Source: Neofusicoccum parvum (lineage: Eukaryota > Ascomycota > Dothideomycetes > Botryosphaeriales > Botryosphaeriaceae). From it: 64,000 nucleotides of DNA. The stretch lies in contig CP087214.1 in the NCBI GenBank assembly GCA_020912385.1, forward strand, positions 248,001-312,000, given 5' to 3'. The translations under genes and the position numbers were made by a program. Shown piece after piece: positions 21,680 through 32,740 of this stretch (position 1 is the stretch's first letter; each line of letters starts with the position of its first letter). The notes below the pieces were generated by a model. It worked only from the letters and a program-made list of their open reading frames with translations, did not search any database and was not told where the DNA came from.

Positions 21680-23939
21680 ATGGCCGCCGCGACCCAGCTG
21701 ATGCCCTCCACCGCGCAGCAGCAGGCCAACCTGAAGTCGGCCTTCAGTCCCTACACCGACTCGCCCAGCTCGCCCGCCCCCTTCAGCCCGCACTTCCACA
21801 CCTCCAACCGGTGAGCCGTGAACAGCCCGCCCGGCGCGCATTGACGCTGACCCGCGCCGCAGCTCGTCGTCCGGCCAGCCCGCATCCGACTCGCTGCAGC
21901 CGCCGTCGCCGTACCCGCTGGTCGAGCCGTCGCCCGTCGACAGCAACGGCACCAACACCACCGACATTGACGATGAGTCCCAGGACGACTCGGTGAGCAG
22001 CGATGGTGCAGCCCTCAGCGACGCCCGCTCGCCCGACATGAGCGACGACGCCGAGAGCCCGTCCAGCCCGGACAGCGAGAGCGTTGCCTCGCCCGCCCTG
22101 CCGCCGCTCGACACCTCGGTGCGCGCCCGCTCCAACTCGGACGACCAGCCGCAGTCGGTCATCCACGCCCCTCCCGGCTACCAGCACTTCACTGCGCAGT
22201 CGCCTGCCGACACCGAGACCTCGGCCAGCACCGTCGTGTCGCCGGACCAGGGCAATGCCGAGCAGGATGCGCCCCACACCGGCGGCGATGATTTGCACGC
22301 GCAGGACGACCCGGCCGCCTCAGAACCCCCGCCAACGCTCGACACGTCAGTGCCGGGCAAGCATGACCGGACCACGCCACGCGCCCAGACGAGACAGGAG
22401 GCCGAGGAGGAGTGGAAGCGACGGAGCCGGCCAAACAGCCGTCTCGAAGGTGCGCACCCCACGCAATTGGGCAGGCGGACGCAGCTCACCTCTTCTCCAG
22501 ACATACAAGAGACCGACGACCAGGACGCCCAGTCTGAGCAGGACACCGAGCTGAGCGATGGCGGCGAGACCGACGCCGACCAGCCCCAGACCATGGGCCA
22601 AGCTCTCGAGGACCTCAACCAGGCCGAGCAGGAGGTGCAGGCCCTCAAGACCGCCCTGAGCGAGTGCTGGACCCTGTGCAACACCCTGGCCGGCCTGAGC
22701 TCCATCCACCGAGAACGCATGTTCAACTTTTCCGGCCAGGGCGACCAGGGCGAGCAGGCGTGGAAGTCGTGCTGGCGGCTGTGCCAGAAGCTGTACGAGA
22801 GCCGCGAGGAGGGGTCGGCGGGTGAGGTGCGACCAACCCTGGAGCTGTGCCGCGATTTCTGCCAGGCGCTGTTCGAGGCACGCCATCGTGTCGACGAGGC
22901 CTCCGACTCGGTGCTGCGCGTCAGCTTCGAGCTTAACAACCATCTGTACAACACGGCCGACCGAAACCTGCCTGAAGCATTCCGCGAGCGGACGCTGGAC
23001 TTCTACATCACGCTGTGCCACAGGTTGATGAAGCAGCGGACATCCCTGCCCCAGGAGACCGACTCCCTGCTCCGCGCCTGCTGGTCACTTGCCGAGATGT
23101 TGTTCAGCATCCGCCAGAACAGGCGGGACGGCAAGCCACCAGACGAAGAGCTCCTGGGGTCCGCTGTCCAAGCCTGTTGGGAACTCTGCGACCTCTTCCG
23201 CGAGGGGTGGACCCAGATCCGCCCGGACAGAGGAACCCCGCGCCCAAGCCAGTCGACCTTCCCTGCCGTTACCTACAACGACGTGCACGCGCAGAGTCAG
23301 CGAGGCCGATCGGTGGCGCCTGCGTCTGAGCGCTCGCTCGATCAGAGCTTCCACAGTGCCAAATCCCTACCCCCGGAAACACCAACCACGATATTCGATG
23401 ACATCGCCGAAAGTTCTCCCGACGAGCCAAACATCCCCAACATTCTCGTGCTCGGACCCGAAAACCACACGACTCGCACGCACAACCGCTGGTCGTCTTC
23501 TGCATCCACGCTGTCCGGCTACACAGACTCGTCATCGCAGCGCACCAGTTCAACGGCAACAGCGGGCCGCGAAGATCCTCATCTCATCCGCCTGAAGACG
23601 CTCATCCTGCGCGCTGCCATGAATGCTGGTTACACACGCACATTGGCGATGACGCTCCCTGCATTTGTCAAGTCGCTCCCGTCCAACAGTTTCGGGGCAC
23701 AGCCATGGCAGACGGAATTGTTGTCGTCGTACAAGAGGCTGGTGCTGGCGGACCCGACGTTGCGGGTGCCGGCGGCGCAATTGCCTGCACGGAGGCTGGG
23801 CGCTGCGGAGGTGGCGAGGGCTGTGCAATGGATGGGCCGGGCTGAGCAGTTCAGCTGGTTCAGGGACCTATACAGGCTGGTGTTTGGCTTCTTCCCAGAG
23901 GATAGCGTCCAGAGGGGTAATGTCGTCATTCAAACCTGA
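21680..23939 (+). CDS. Conserved-looking fungal protein with repeated Cys-Trp helical motif
   Basis: Two exons, 21680-21810 and 21863-23939 (52-nt phase-2 intron, GTGAGC...CCGCAG), give 735 aa. Residues 1-285 are Ser/Pro/Asp-rich and probably disordered. Residues about 288-500 are helical and contain a recurring core: SECWTLCNTL, KSCWRLCQKL, LELCRDFCQAL, LDFYITLCHRL, LRACWSLAEML and VQACWELCDLF, spaced roughly 35-50 residues. A second Ser/Thr-rich linker leads to a helical C-terminal domain (about 610-735: LKTLILRAAMNAGYTR, FVKSLPSNSFGAQPWQTELL, FRDLYRLVFGFFPED). I do not recognise a characterised family. A scaffold-like helical-repeat protein is inferred. Large gene-free flanks lie on both sides. 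Confidence 0.8.
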
Positions 23940-26900
23940 AGTAAAGTGTGACGAGATTGGATGTGGCTCTCGGGCAAGCATCTCGGAACGCGTTGGGACA
24001 GCAGGTTCCCGGTCCGGTGGACTGGCTCGATCTGGACGAGCCCGTCTCAAGTCAAGCGGGGTCTGAGTAAGAGGAGGAACTGCGTGGGGGCCATTGACGA
24101 ACGGGGTTACAGGAACACTGGATGGCAAAAAGACGGCATGTTCTGGGAGGATTTTATATGTGTGCTTTTTATTTTTCGTATTACGGGCTGGTTGGTTGGC
24201 TACCTTGCTGGAGCGTGGACTTGTTCGATACCCCCTTCCCCATTTCTAGTCCTATATCCGTTCTGCTTCTTCCATCGTCCCCGCTCGCTTCTGGCTGCTT
24301 GTTCTGCCGCGTCGCGGATCAGTTATGCGGGTGATTTTCAAGCAAAGCCTGTTATTTGTTTTTGCCTCAGAATCCCTTCGAGCCTTTCTTCCTCGCCCAA
24401 GCCCGGTCTGGTCTCGGGGTCTGTCTGTACACCCACAAATTACCATGCCAGCGCACATGAGAATGTACGTACGCTTCTTTTGTTTTTTCCCGTTCTCTGC
24501 CCGCTCTTATGCTGCTCGCTTGCCTACTCCGCTTCGGCTTGTCGTGTGATGGTGGGATCACCAAATGCACGCTCGTTGCTTTTTTCTTCGGTCCCAAATG
24601 AACTGCTTCTCGGGTCCAAGGGTGGGTGGGTGGCGCTTACTCTTTGCTTTTTCGGGTAGCTGCTTGGTACTCGAAGCCACCACATCTGCAGGTCTTATTC
24701 TCAATGCCCTTCTTCCCTCGCTTCCTCGCCGCTTCTCTCCCTCCTTGTTCTTTGCTTATGTACGTTGCCGTACTTAAACGGCATCCGCTTCTTTGGCATC
24801 TCTTCTTCCTTTTGCACTTTCGCCCTTGCATCTTCACGCTGCCGCACGCATTTCCGTGCGTTTCCGTCCTCTCGCACATTGAGGCTCCTGCACCACCACC
24901 AGACAAGAGCGGGAGAGGCGTTCTAAAAGGAAAAAAAGCAACAACGGAGAGACCGGAAGAGGTAGACATGCGTGGGGAAGCGAGGCGAAAACGAGCATAA
25001 CGGCATACATGTATTACCGGGTTCTTCTCCTCTTTCTTCCTTCCTTTTCCCGTCTTTCCCTTTCCCTGGGGCCGGTCTTGTGGCACATTGCCTGCATATG
25101 TATGTAAGTTGACTGCGCGTGCCCGCAGCTCTTCACGCTGCATACACGCGCTCTCTCATTACCGACAGAAGGGGGCTGGAATGCGGGCGGCGGCGCATGG
25201 ACTTGTGTATATTGCGACGCCTGCACGTTGTTTTGATTGCGAGAGAGGAGGTGCACCGGGTCCGCGGGGCGCGCACGCGGGCGAGCACGGGGCGTGCGTG
25301 GGTTGTTGGGATTCTTGGGGATGCTGTGATGATTGCATGCGGCCCGGCTGTTGGGTCTTTGTTTTGTTGATGGGTCAATGATCACGCCGGCGATGATTAT
25401 ACGACGAGATGGTTGGAGACTTATGTTTGCGTGCTGTTCACGAGGGTATGCACGGGGTCAGAAACTGTCAATTGTTCTTTACTTCTTCTTGGTAGTGTGT
25501 GTAGATACGAAAACTTGTTCCTTTTGCTAAGCAATCTTCAGAGCAACAGCTTCGCAGCAGCAGAGCTCGACCTTGTCGTCTGGATTTCAAGCACCCATCT
25601 GGAAGTGTAAGTGTCAAAGGACTCAAGTCGAGACTTTGCGCACGGATGCTTCGACTCTTCACCGAATTCACGACACCTTGAATGCTACTTGAAACACGTC
25701 ACCCACCACCATCACTTCCTTGTTATACCCCGTGACATATGCGGTCCTTCATTTTTTTTTTTCTTTTGTCGATCATCCATCCAGCGTTCAGCGTCGAAAA
25801 GAGACCCGTACTCGGTAATCTTCGCGGAAGGAAAAAAACCAATAGGAGAAAAAAGCAAAACATCACGGGTTCCGGCATGTGAAAACGTTGGAAAAAAAAA
25901 AAAAAGCGCGGGAAGGTATCTCGACTAGTACGCACACGCATCTGTATACATCATCTTCCGCGCACGCCATCGTGTTAGCCACTGCTTATTACTACGCATA
26001 TAATAACCTCGGTTGATCCTGAATTGCATGGGGACTTTGTACGGATTAGCTGGGGTGACTATCGCATTCCCTATCTCGCTTCTTGCCGTGCCGTTCTTCC
26101 AGAGCCAAAACACTAGCGGATAAGCCGGGATATCCGAGACGGAAAATGACGACGACAATCCTGAGGACGACATTGACGGGGAGGAAGAGGAGACGGGGTA
26201 AATGACACGACCTTCGAATGACGGGAAAAAAAAGAGGCGATATCTTCCCGGGTTACCCGTTTGAGTAACGTACGTACGCGCCTTCTTGTTGCTCGTGCTA
26301 CACTACTGCACCATGGCCGTACCCTCCGGCCTTACATACAGCACCACCGACCGCCAGACAACACATCACGCCCCCGACTGAGCTGAAGATCAGTCAGCGC
26401 TCAACGAACTCAGCTCCTCAACACGTCCCCCCAGCGCAGTCCGTCCCGCCACCGCCTCGGGCACCCATGTGCGACGGCGCTGGCACCGCAAAGGGGCAAG
26501 GCGGGCACAAGCACTACTGCACAATACAGCAAAAGGTTCTGACAGACACTGACTCGCCACGCCCGCTGACCGCAGCGCTAACCGCAGCCCAAGGCTGCGC
26601 TGCAGCCTTGCCTGACCGACCGACTGACTGACTAACCCGCTGACCGACCACCCTCACCACGAGCCTCACCTCGCGTGCACCTCCACCAAACGCCGCGCCC
26701 GACATCACCCCACGCGAGGCCGCAAAAAAAAAAGCGCCAGGAATCCTTCCTCCACCGCGTTACACCGTAGGGCTGGCCGCACGTGTCTCGCGCCCCCTCC
26801 CCCTTCGCTCACCCAGCCCATTCCCCTTAGCGCATGAACGTGTGCAACACCACCGACACCGCACGGCATCGCCGGCCCTCAAGGCGAGCCAAAAAGCCCA

Positions 26901-27603
26901 GGCGCTACCCGCGTGCCCGGCGGCTGGCGTTGCAAAGCGTGCGGTGGTGCGAAGCAGAGCGCTAGCACCGAAAAAACCCGGGTCTCGGTCGGCCCTCCTC
27001 ATGCGCCATGCCCACGCCAGTAGACGGTGTTCATGCGTTGGAGGAAGGAGCGGCGGTAACCGGGGCTATTGGATCGGTAGGGCAGAAACTAAAAACTAAA
27101 AGAAACTAGGTGCGAGATGGGGGGTTATATATAGCTGGTTTGGTGTGACTTCGGGTCGTTCCTTACTTCAACCTCACTCCATGCTCTTCGGCGGGAAGAG
27201 GGAGACGGGCAGAGCACATGATCGAGGATGGGATCGCGTACGGCGGAAGCGGTGGAGCGCGAGGGGAAGACGGGTGTGGCGAGGTGTTGCGACGGGGCGG
27301 TTGGGTCGTTTGGTCGAAGCATTCGTCCGGTTGGGAAGCGCGCATTCTTTGGACGTCTGCGTTAGGACCAATGCCTTAGCCCCAATGGACAGGAATCCTG
27401 CTGCGACACGTAACGACGAACCTCGATGGCGCGCTCGTGTGGTCCACCGTGGACAATTATCTCTATTTTTGACTGCCCATATGCTTCTTACATCGCAGTG
27501 CGTTGCCGACGCATCAAAAAAGTCTTGTAAAACATCAATGGCACCCAGAAGTCACCCTCCAAGCTTACACGCCACGCCACCCCTTTACGTCTCCGCCACC
27601 GCA
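23940..27603. other. Long intergenic region between convergent genes
   Basis: About 3.7 kb between the 3' ends of the 735-aa gene (+) and the acyl-CoA dehydrogenase gene (-). It contains pyrimidine-rich blocks (24140-25140), several A or T runs, a degenerate GACC/GACT tetranucleotide run (about 26608-26652) and a TATATATA at 27126-27133. Frames up to 168 codons have no motif support. I see no RNA gene. Confidence 0.5.
26608..26652. repeat. Degenerate GACC/GACT tetranucleotide run
   Basis: The stretch reads as imperfect repeats of GACC and GACT with one interruption, a simple-sequence tract in non-coding DNA. Confidence 0.6.
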
Positions 27604-29313
27604 CTAAGTGGTGTACTCCTTCTGCAGGAGCTTCGCAATAGTCGTGAGCTGGATGTTGCTCGTGCCCTCGTAAATGGCGCCGATCTTCGAGTCTCTGAAG
27701 AACTTCTCGGCCAGGCCCTCGCGCACGAAGCCCATGCCGCCCATCCACTCGACCGCCTGCCCCGAGACGCGGCCCGCCACCTGCGACGCGTACAGCTTGG
27801 CCATGGCGGCGTCGCGCACGAAATCCTCGCCGGCCTCCTTCTTGCGGGCCGCGTTGAACACGAGCGCGCGTGCGGCCTGGATCTCCGTGTACGCCTGAGC
27901 CAGCTGGTGCTGCATGCCCTGGAACTCGCCGATGAGCTTGCCGAATTGCTTGCGATCGTTCCACGCGTATCTACAGCCGCGGTGGGGCCCGCAAATCAGT
28001 ATTTCGCGCTTGTCATTTTCCGTCTTGTGATGAATGAGATGAGGTGGGGGCGACATGGGCGAAATGGGTGTGGATCATCAAATCAACCCCGTTACGAGCA
28101 AAGGGCTGAACTCACTTTGCGGCATTCTCCCAAGCTCCGAGGGCCAGACCAGTCATTTGCGCGGCAATTCCGATGCGGCCCTCATTCAGCAGCCCGATGG
28201 CGTATTTGTAACCCTGGCCCTCCTCGCCGAGAAGATGGTCGGCAGGGACCTCGACGTCATCGAAGTTGATCACGCAGGTGCTGCTCGCACGGATGCCCAG
28301 CTTCTTCTCCTTCTTAGCAATCGAGAAGCCAGGAGTGTCCTTCTCGACGATGAAGGCAGTAATGCCCTTGTACCCCTTGCTGGGGTCCAGGTTGGCAAAG
28401 ACAATGAAGAAGCCGGCCTCCATGCTGTTGGTGATCCACATCTTGCTGCCCGAGATGCGGTAGCCCTTGTCAGTCTTGACCGCCTTCGTCGCGAGGGCGA
28501 AGGCGTCGGAGCCGGAGACGGGCTCGGAGAGACAGAAGGAACCTGGGAGTCGGTCAGCCCCCACGCTCCGGCCGCTTTCAATGGCGCAGCAACTCACCGA
28601 CGGTGCCGGTGGCCAGCTTCGGCAGCCACTTCTGCTGGCTCTCGAGGCTGCCGTACTTCAGGATGGCCGTGTTGACCAGGGTGTTGTGCACGTCGACCAT
28701 GACCGACACGCTGGGGTCGACGCGGGCCAGCTCCTCGATGGCGACGATGCCGGCCGTGAAGTTCATGCCGGCGCCGCCGTACTCCTCGGGGATCTCGATG
28801 CCCATCAGGCCCTGCTCGAAGCACTGCTCGACCACGGCCGGGTCCATCTTCTCCTCCTCGTCCATCTCGCGCACCTTGGGCAGGATGACCTCGTTGGCGA
28901 ACTTGGACACCGAGTCGGCCATCAGCGCCTCCGTCTCGGACATGTGCGATATGGGCGTGGGCGGGATCTCGGTGATGTCGAGCGGCTCGCCCGCGGTGAC
29001 CTGGCGGCGGGGCGCCGTGGTCGCGACGCAGCGCGCATTGCTGGGCCAGCGTTAGCGATCGCGTCCGGTGAGCCCGTCCGAGGGCGCGTCAGCGCAGAGC
29101 CCGCCGCTGCCCGGCGTGACGCTGCGCCTGGAGGCGTGACGGGGGCGGATGGAGGGGTGCGGTGCGGGCGGCGGGCTTTCACATGCCGGCCACGCGGGCG
29201 GCGGGAGCTTACTGCGGTGCGATGCGCACGCCGGCAACGCGGCGGACGGCCGGGCGTGCAGAGAGCGAGGTCGCGCGGACGGCGGGACGGAGGAGCTTGG
29301 TGAAGGCAGGCAT
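27604..29313 (-). CDS. Mitochondrial acyl-CoA dehydrogenase (short/branched-chain type)
   Basis: Four exons on the minus strand, 29313-29213, 29040-28598, 28542-28116 and 27970-27604, give 445 aa, the usual length for precursors of this family. Residues 1-35 are Arg-rich without acidic residues ([20 protein letters not shown]), a mitochondrial presequence. Family landmarks follow: [12 protein letters not shown], the FAD-binding [22 protein letters not shown], the [15 protein letters not shown] segment, [12 protein letters not shown], and the catalytic-base motif YEGTSNIQL with Glu425 near the C-terminus. The enzyme oxidises short or branched acyl-CoA in the matrix, passing electrons to ETF, as in isoleucine/valine or fatty-acid breakdown. 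Introns are 172, 55 and 145 nt; all joins preserve frame and motif order. Exact chain specificity is not readable. Confidence 0.95.
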
Positions 29314-30420
29314 GGTGGCGTGCGGTGCGAGTGCTGCGGTGGTGAGTGCTGGTCGGCGTGGCCGCGACAGACTGGGGCTCCGCCTGGGGCAGCTGGAACC
29401 TCGGCTGACGCGACTTGGGCAGCCGACGGAAGCCGCGCCGAAAGCTGGGGTGACGAGTCAGTCAGTGCCAGCGTCGCCGTCTCGCACTCCAGCATCCCAA
29501 GGAGCAAGAAAGTAGATGGACATTGGCAGGACCGATAAACGCTAATTTTCGCCGCGACACCGCGCGCTCGTCAACTTTTGAACCCGGCTTGTCCAACAAA
29601 GGCAGCTGGCTGCCAGCCCGCCTGTTCCGCGCCCGCCCCAGCCCGGCTTGCTGACCACCATGCTGACAGAAGAGCGACATCTGAAGGAATCCCACGCGGA
29701 AATGCTCACACCGTGATATATCTAGGAACAGAAAGCCGGAAATGAGGAAGAAAGTACCATCCACACGCCGCCACCCTTGTGCACTCGTCCATCCAATATT
29801 CTTGTACACCAAAACACAGAGAGAGAAAGGAGAAAGGAGATGATGGCCCGTCCCATGCCGTGCTCCTGAAACGCCAGCAGCCCGCAAACGCTCCCCAGCA
29901 CCAGACCTTGCCGATTTTTTGTTCTTTTTTGATTTTCAACTTGACTTCGAGACCGCCGCCGCGACTGTGCAAAACAGGTGCCCAACCAGCGTGCTCGCCC
30001 TGCGTCCGGTCGTTGCGGGGCGCGCGCGCGGTGGCTGAGAGGTGGAGGGTGCGCCATGGTATTGGGTGGCCAACGAATCCGCCGGTGCTTTCTTGGAACA
30101 CGCCGCTCCAGCTTGCCATTGGCGAGAGCCCACGCAAGGGTCCCTCCCTTCCATTCCTTGCTCTGCCCGCCCAGAAAAATATCGATTCGGCCGAAAATGG
30201 GAGCTTGCCAACCACCACGCCTCCGACTCTGTCCTACTGGAAACATTCCGAAGCCGAAAGCGCACCCGGGGAAGTAATGCATAGTACATTAGGTATTACT
30301 ACTGCGGTCGTCATAAGGTCGTTAGGGTTGGAGGGGCGTGCTTCAGTGTCCTGGTCTCCGCGCCGTCCAGATATGTCTGTGCGGGTCAGCCACTGCCGGG
30401 ACGCACCGTCGAGAATGCAC
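29314..30420. other. Intergenic region between tandem minus-strand genes
   Basis: About 1.1 kb holding the promoter of the acyl-CoA dehydrogenase and the 3' end of the LaeA-like gene. Overlapping frames here are antisense shadows. No distinct regulatory motif is evident. Confidence 0.5.
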
Positions 30421-31790
30421 CTACATGTTGTTGTACGCATGAATCTTCTTTGCCCGTATTTGCCGCACCGCCTGGTCGACCAGCGGCTTGACGTGCTGCG
30501 CCGCGTCCCACCGGTAGATGCGCGACAGGGGGGCCAGGCTGAGCGCCTCCAGTCCCTCGCAAATGCCCAGGTTGTACCACCGCCCAATCTCCTTCTGGTG
30601 CGGGTCTGCCGGCCACGAGTTGTAGGGCGCGCGGATGATGGTCTCCTGGATGTCGATGAATCCCGCCAGCTCCAGCAGCCGGCGCGTGTTGTGGTTGTAG
30701 GCAATCGGGCGCGACGCGCGCTCCGTGGCGTCGGCCACGTACTGGTACCATTGGCACAGCGGCGAGCCCGGCGGCAGCGTGCCGTCGTCGCAGCGCGGCT
30801 CGAAGTCGATCTCGACCTGCTCGATCCAGCCGTAGCCGGGCTTCAGGTGTCTGCTCACATCAGCGCTCGCTCTCTGCCCGCGCGGGTGGCACAGGAACGC
30901 ACGAAAATATCTTCTGGTAGAGCTCGGGCCAGCTGGAAACGCTGCCGCACGCCATCCGCAGGTGTATCATGTCCCAGGAATCCTCGCCAAGTGACCAGGG
31001 GCTCTCGTAGTCGCGCGGAACGCGGAAGCGCAGGTTGGGCGGAATCCTGGAGCGGCTTGTCAGCGGCGGCCCTGCATTGCGAAAGGGGCACGCATACTTG
31101 TCAGGCTGGATGTTCACGAGGTCGAGCCCGAGCACCTTGACACAGTCAGCAAAAATCTCCGGCCAACCCGGCGGCGCAGCTCACCTCGGCCTCCAAGTAC
31201 TTGCTGCGAGAGCGGTTAGCAGGCGGCGGCGGTGGGCTGAGGCATGCAGGAGGACTTACTCGGCCATGTCGATCGCCCAGATTCCGGTGCCGCAGCCCAG
31301 ATCGAGAATGCGCGGCTGATAGCTGGCCACCACGGGCGCCTGGTGGAGCGACTCGCGGCGGGCTACGAGGAACAGCTTGTGGAAGATGTCCATGCGGTCT
31401 TTTTCTTGCTGCTGAGCGTCAGGCGGGCGCGGCCAATGGGCGCAGCGGGGACGGCGTACCTCGTCGCACGGGTACATGTAGATGCCTCGCCGGTAGCCGT
31501 GGTAGAGGCGGCCATTTTCCATGTAGTTCTGCGGAACAGCGATTGCCAACCTGTGGCGGCGTTCGGTCAGCGCGCGACGCGTGGGTTGGGGGGGCGGTGG
31601 TGCTCGCGGCGGCGGGGGCGGGCTGCAGGCAGCGGCCGGCGGAGCGCCTGCTCTCACGTCCGGCGACAGGAGCAGCGTGCTGGGCGGCAGGGACGAACAA
31701 CAACGCGGATTGACAGGGACTCGGGCGGCCGCGGGCGGCGGCGCGGCAGGAAACAGCAGCGACTTACCCGTTCGACGCCATCGTAACCAT
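30421..31790 (-). CDS. LaeA/Llm-family SAM-dependent methyltransferase
   Basis: Seven minus-strand exons, 31790-31768, 31550-31460, 31408-31260, 31203-31185, 31135-31098, 31046-30903 and 30850-30421, give 297 aa. The spliced protein opens [20 protein letters not shown], then [21 protein letters not shown] motif I is [19 protein letters not shown] (residues about 72-90), followed by [43 protein letters not shown], the [22 protein letters not shown] block, and the ending IHAYNNM. These are hallmarks of LaeA and its Llm paralogues, nuclear regulators of secondary metabolism and development; LaeA itself works with velvet proteins. I cannot tell LaeA from a paralogue. The third exon has a CAGCAG tandem acceptor, so one Gln may be optional. 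Introns are 43-217 nt. No biosynthetic cluster is adjacent. Confidence 0.9.
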
Positions 31791-32639
31791 TGGGACGCTG
31801 GGTGGGTGAGGGTTGCGGGCTGGTGTAGAGAAGGCGGGCGAGGGAAGTCAAGCGGATGATGGTGGCCAGGGCGGTTAGCAGCGCCGGGTCATAAGACTTG
31901 GACGCGTTGTGACGCTCCGAGAGCTCGGGGCGGCCGGTCAATGCTGCTCAAGGCTCAGGCGGCTAGGAAGCTGCTGGCGCTGGGGGTGGGGATGGAGGGA
32001 GGGAGGTTTTGACTGTCGCTCCGTAATTATCGCGCGCGCACGCTGAGGTGTGCAGCTGCGGATCCGGCTGTGGTGCTGGGCAAAGGACAAGGGCTGATCA
32101 GCGGCACCCTGGGACGGTGGACGACGACGCTCGGAGGGCCAGGCAATGCGGGCAGCAGCAGGCCAGCGCAGCCAGGGTCGCGCTGCGGGCTATTATACAG
32201 ACAGGGCCCTGTGGGCAGGCAGAGTGACACAGACGCCGTGCACGAGCGGGCGCGCGAGGGCATCTGGCCGCGCGGGCCTTTTTGCTTGCTTTGCCTGTGC
32301 CATGTTATGCGTTATGTCATTCGATATGCCGTGCAGGCGCGCATGCCGTGTCTTGTACGTAGCACGCTGCTGCGCGAAGCCGGCGACGGCTGCGAGTGCG
32401 AGTCGCGCTGGGCATGAAGAGCGCCGCGCGCCTGCTCCTTGCTTGTCCCGGCGCACGCTCCTAGTAGAGGAATCCCAGGCCGAGCGCGAGAGGAGTCCCA
32501 TCGCCCACTCCTTCGGGTCCGCAGGGGTGGGCAAATTAAGAAAGTCGGTGGGCCTCGCGCTGGCCCCAGAGCGGCGGTTAGTGCGCAACCAGCCATCTGG
32601 GCAGCCCGCGACGCCCGCGCCTCCAGCTCTGCTCCGCGC

Positions 32640-32740
32640 TCAGCAGCGCGCCGCCGCCGCCGGCCAGCAGCCAGCAGCCAGCAGCCCGCGCCCGCGCCCG
32701 CGCCCCAGCCCGCAGCCCGCAGCCCGCAGCACCGCAACAC
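32640..32740. repeat. GC-rich low-complexity tandem repeats
   Basis: CAGCAGC-, CCCGCG- and CCCGCAG-type units are repeated head to tail (for example CCCGCAG three times running), forming a low-complexity block in the gene-poor region. Confidence 0.6.

Noticed and set aside
26608..26652. Tetranucleotide run considered as a CRISPR-like array
   Set aside because: Simple-sequence repeat without spacers, in a eukaryotic genome.
27145..28269. 374-codon plus-strand open frame
   Set aside because: Mostly antisense to the last exons of the acyl-CoA dehydrogenase.
29779..31140. 453-codon plus-strand open frame
   Set aside because: Overlaps the antisense of the LaeA-like exons; no motif, and composition typical of a shadow.
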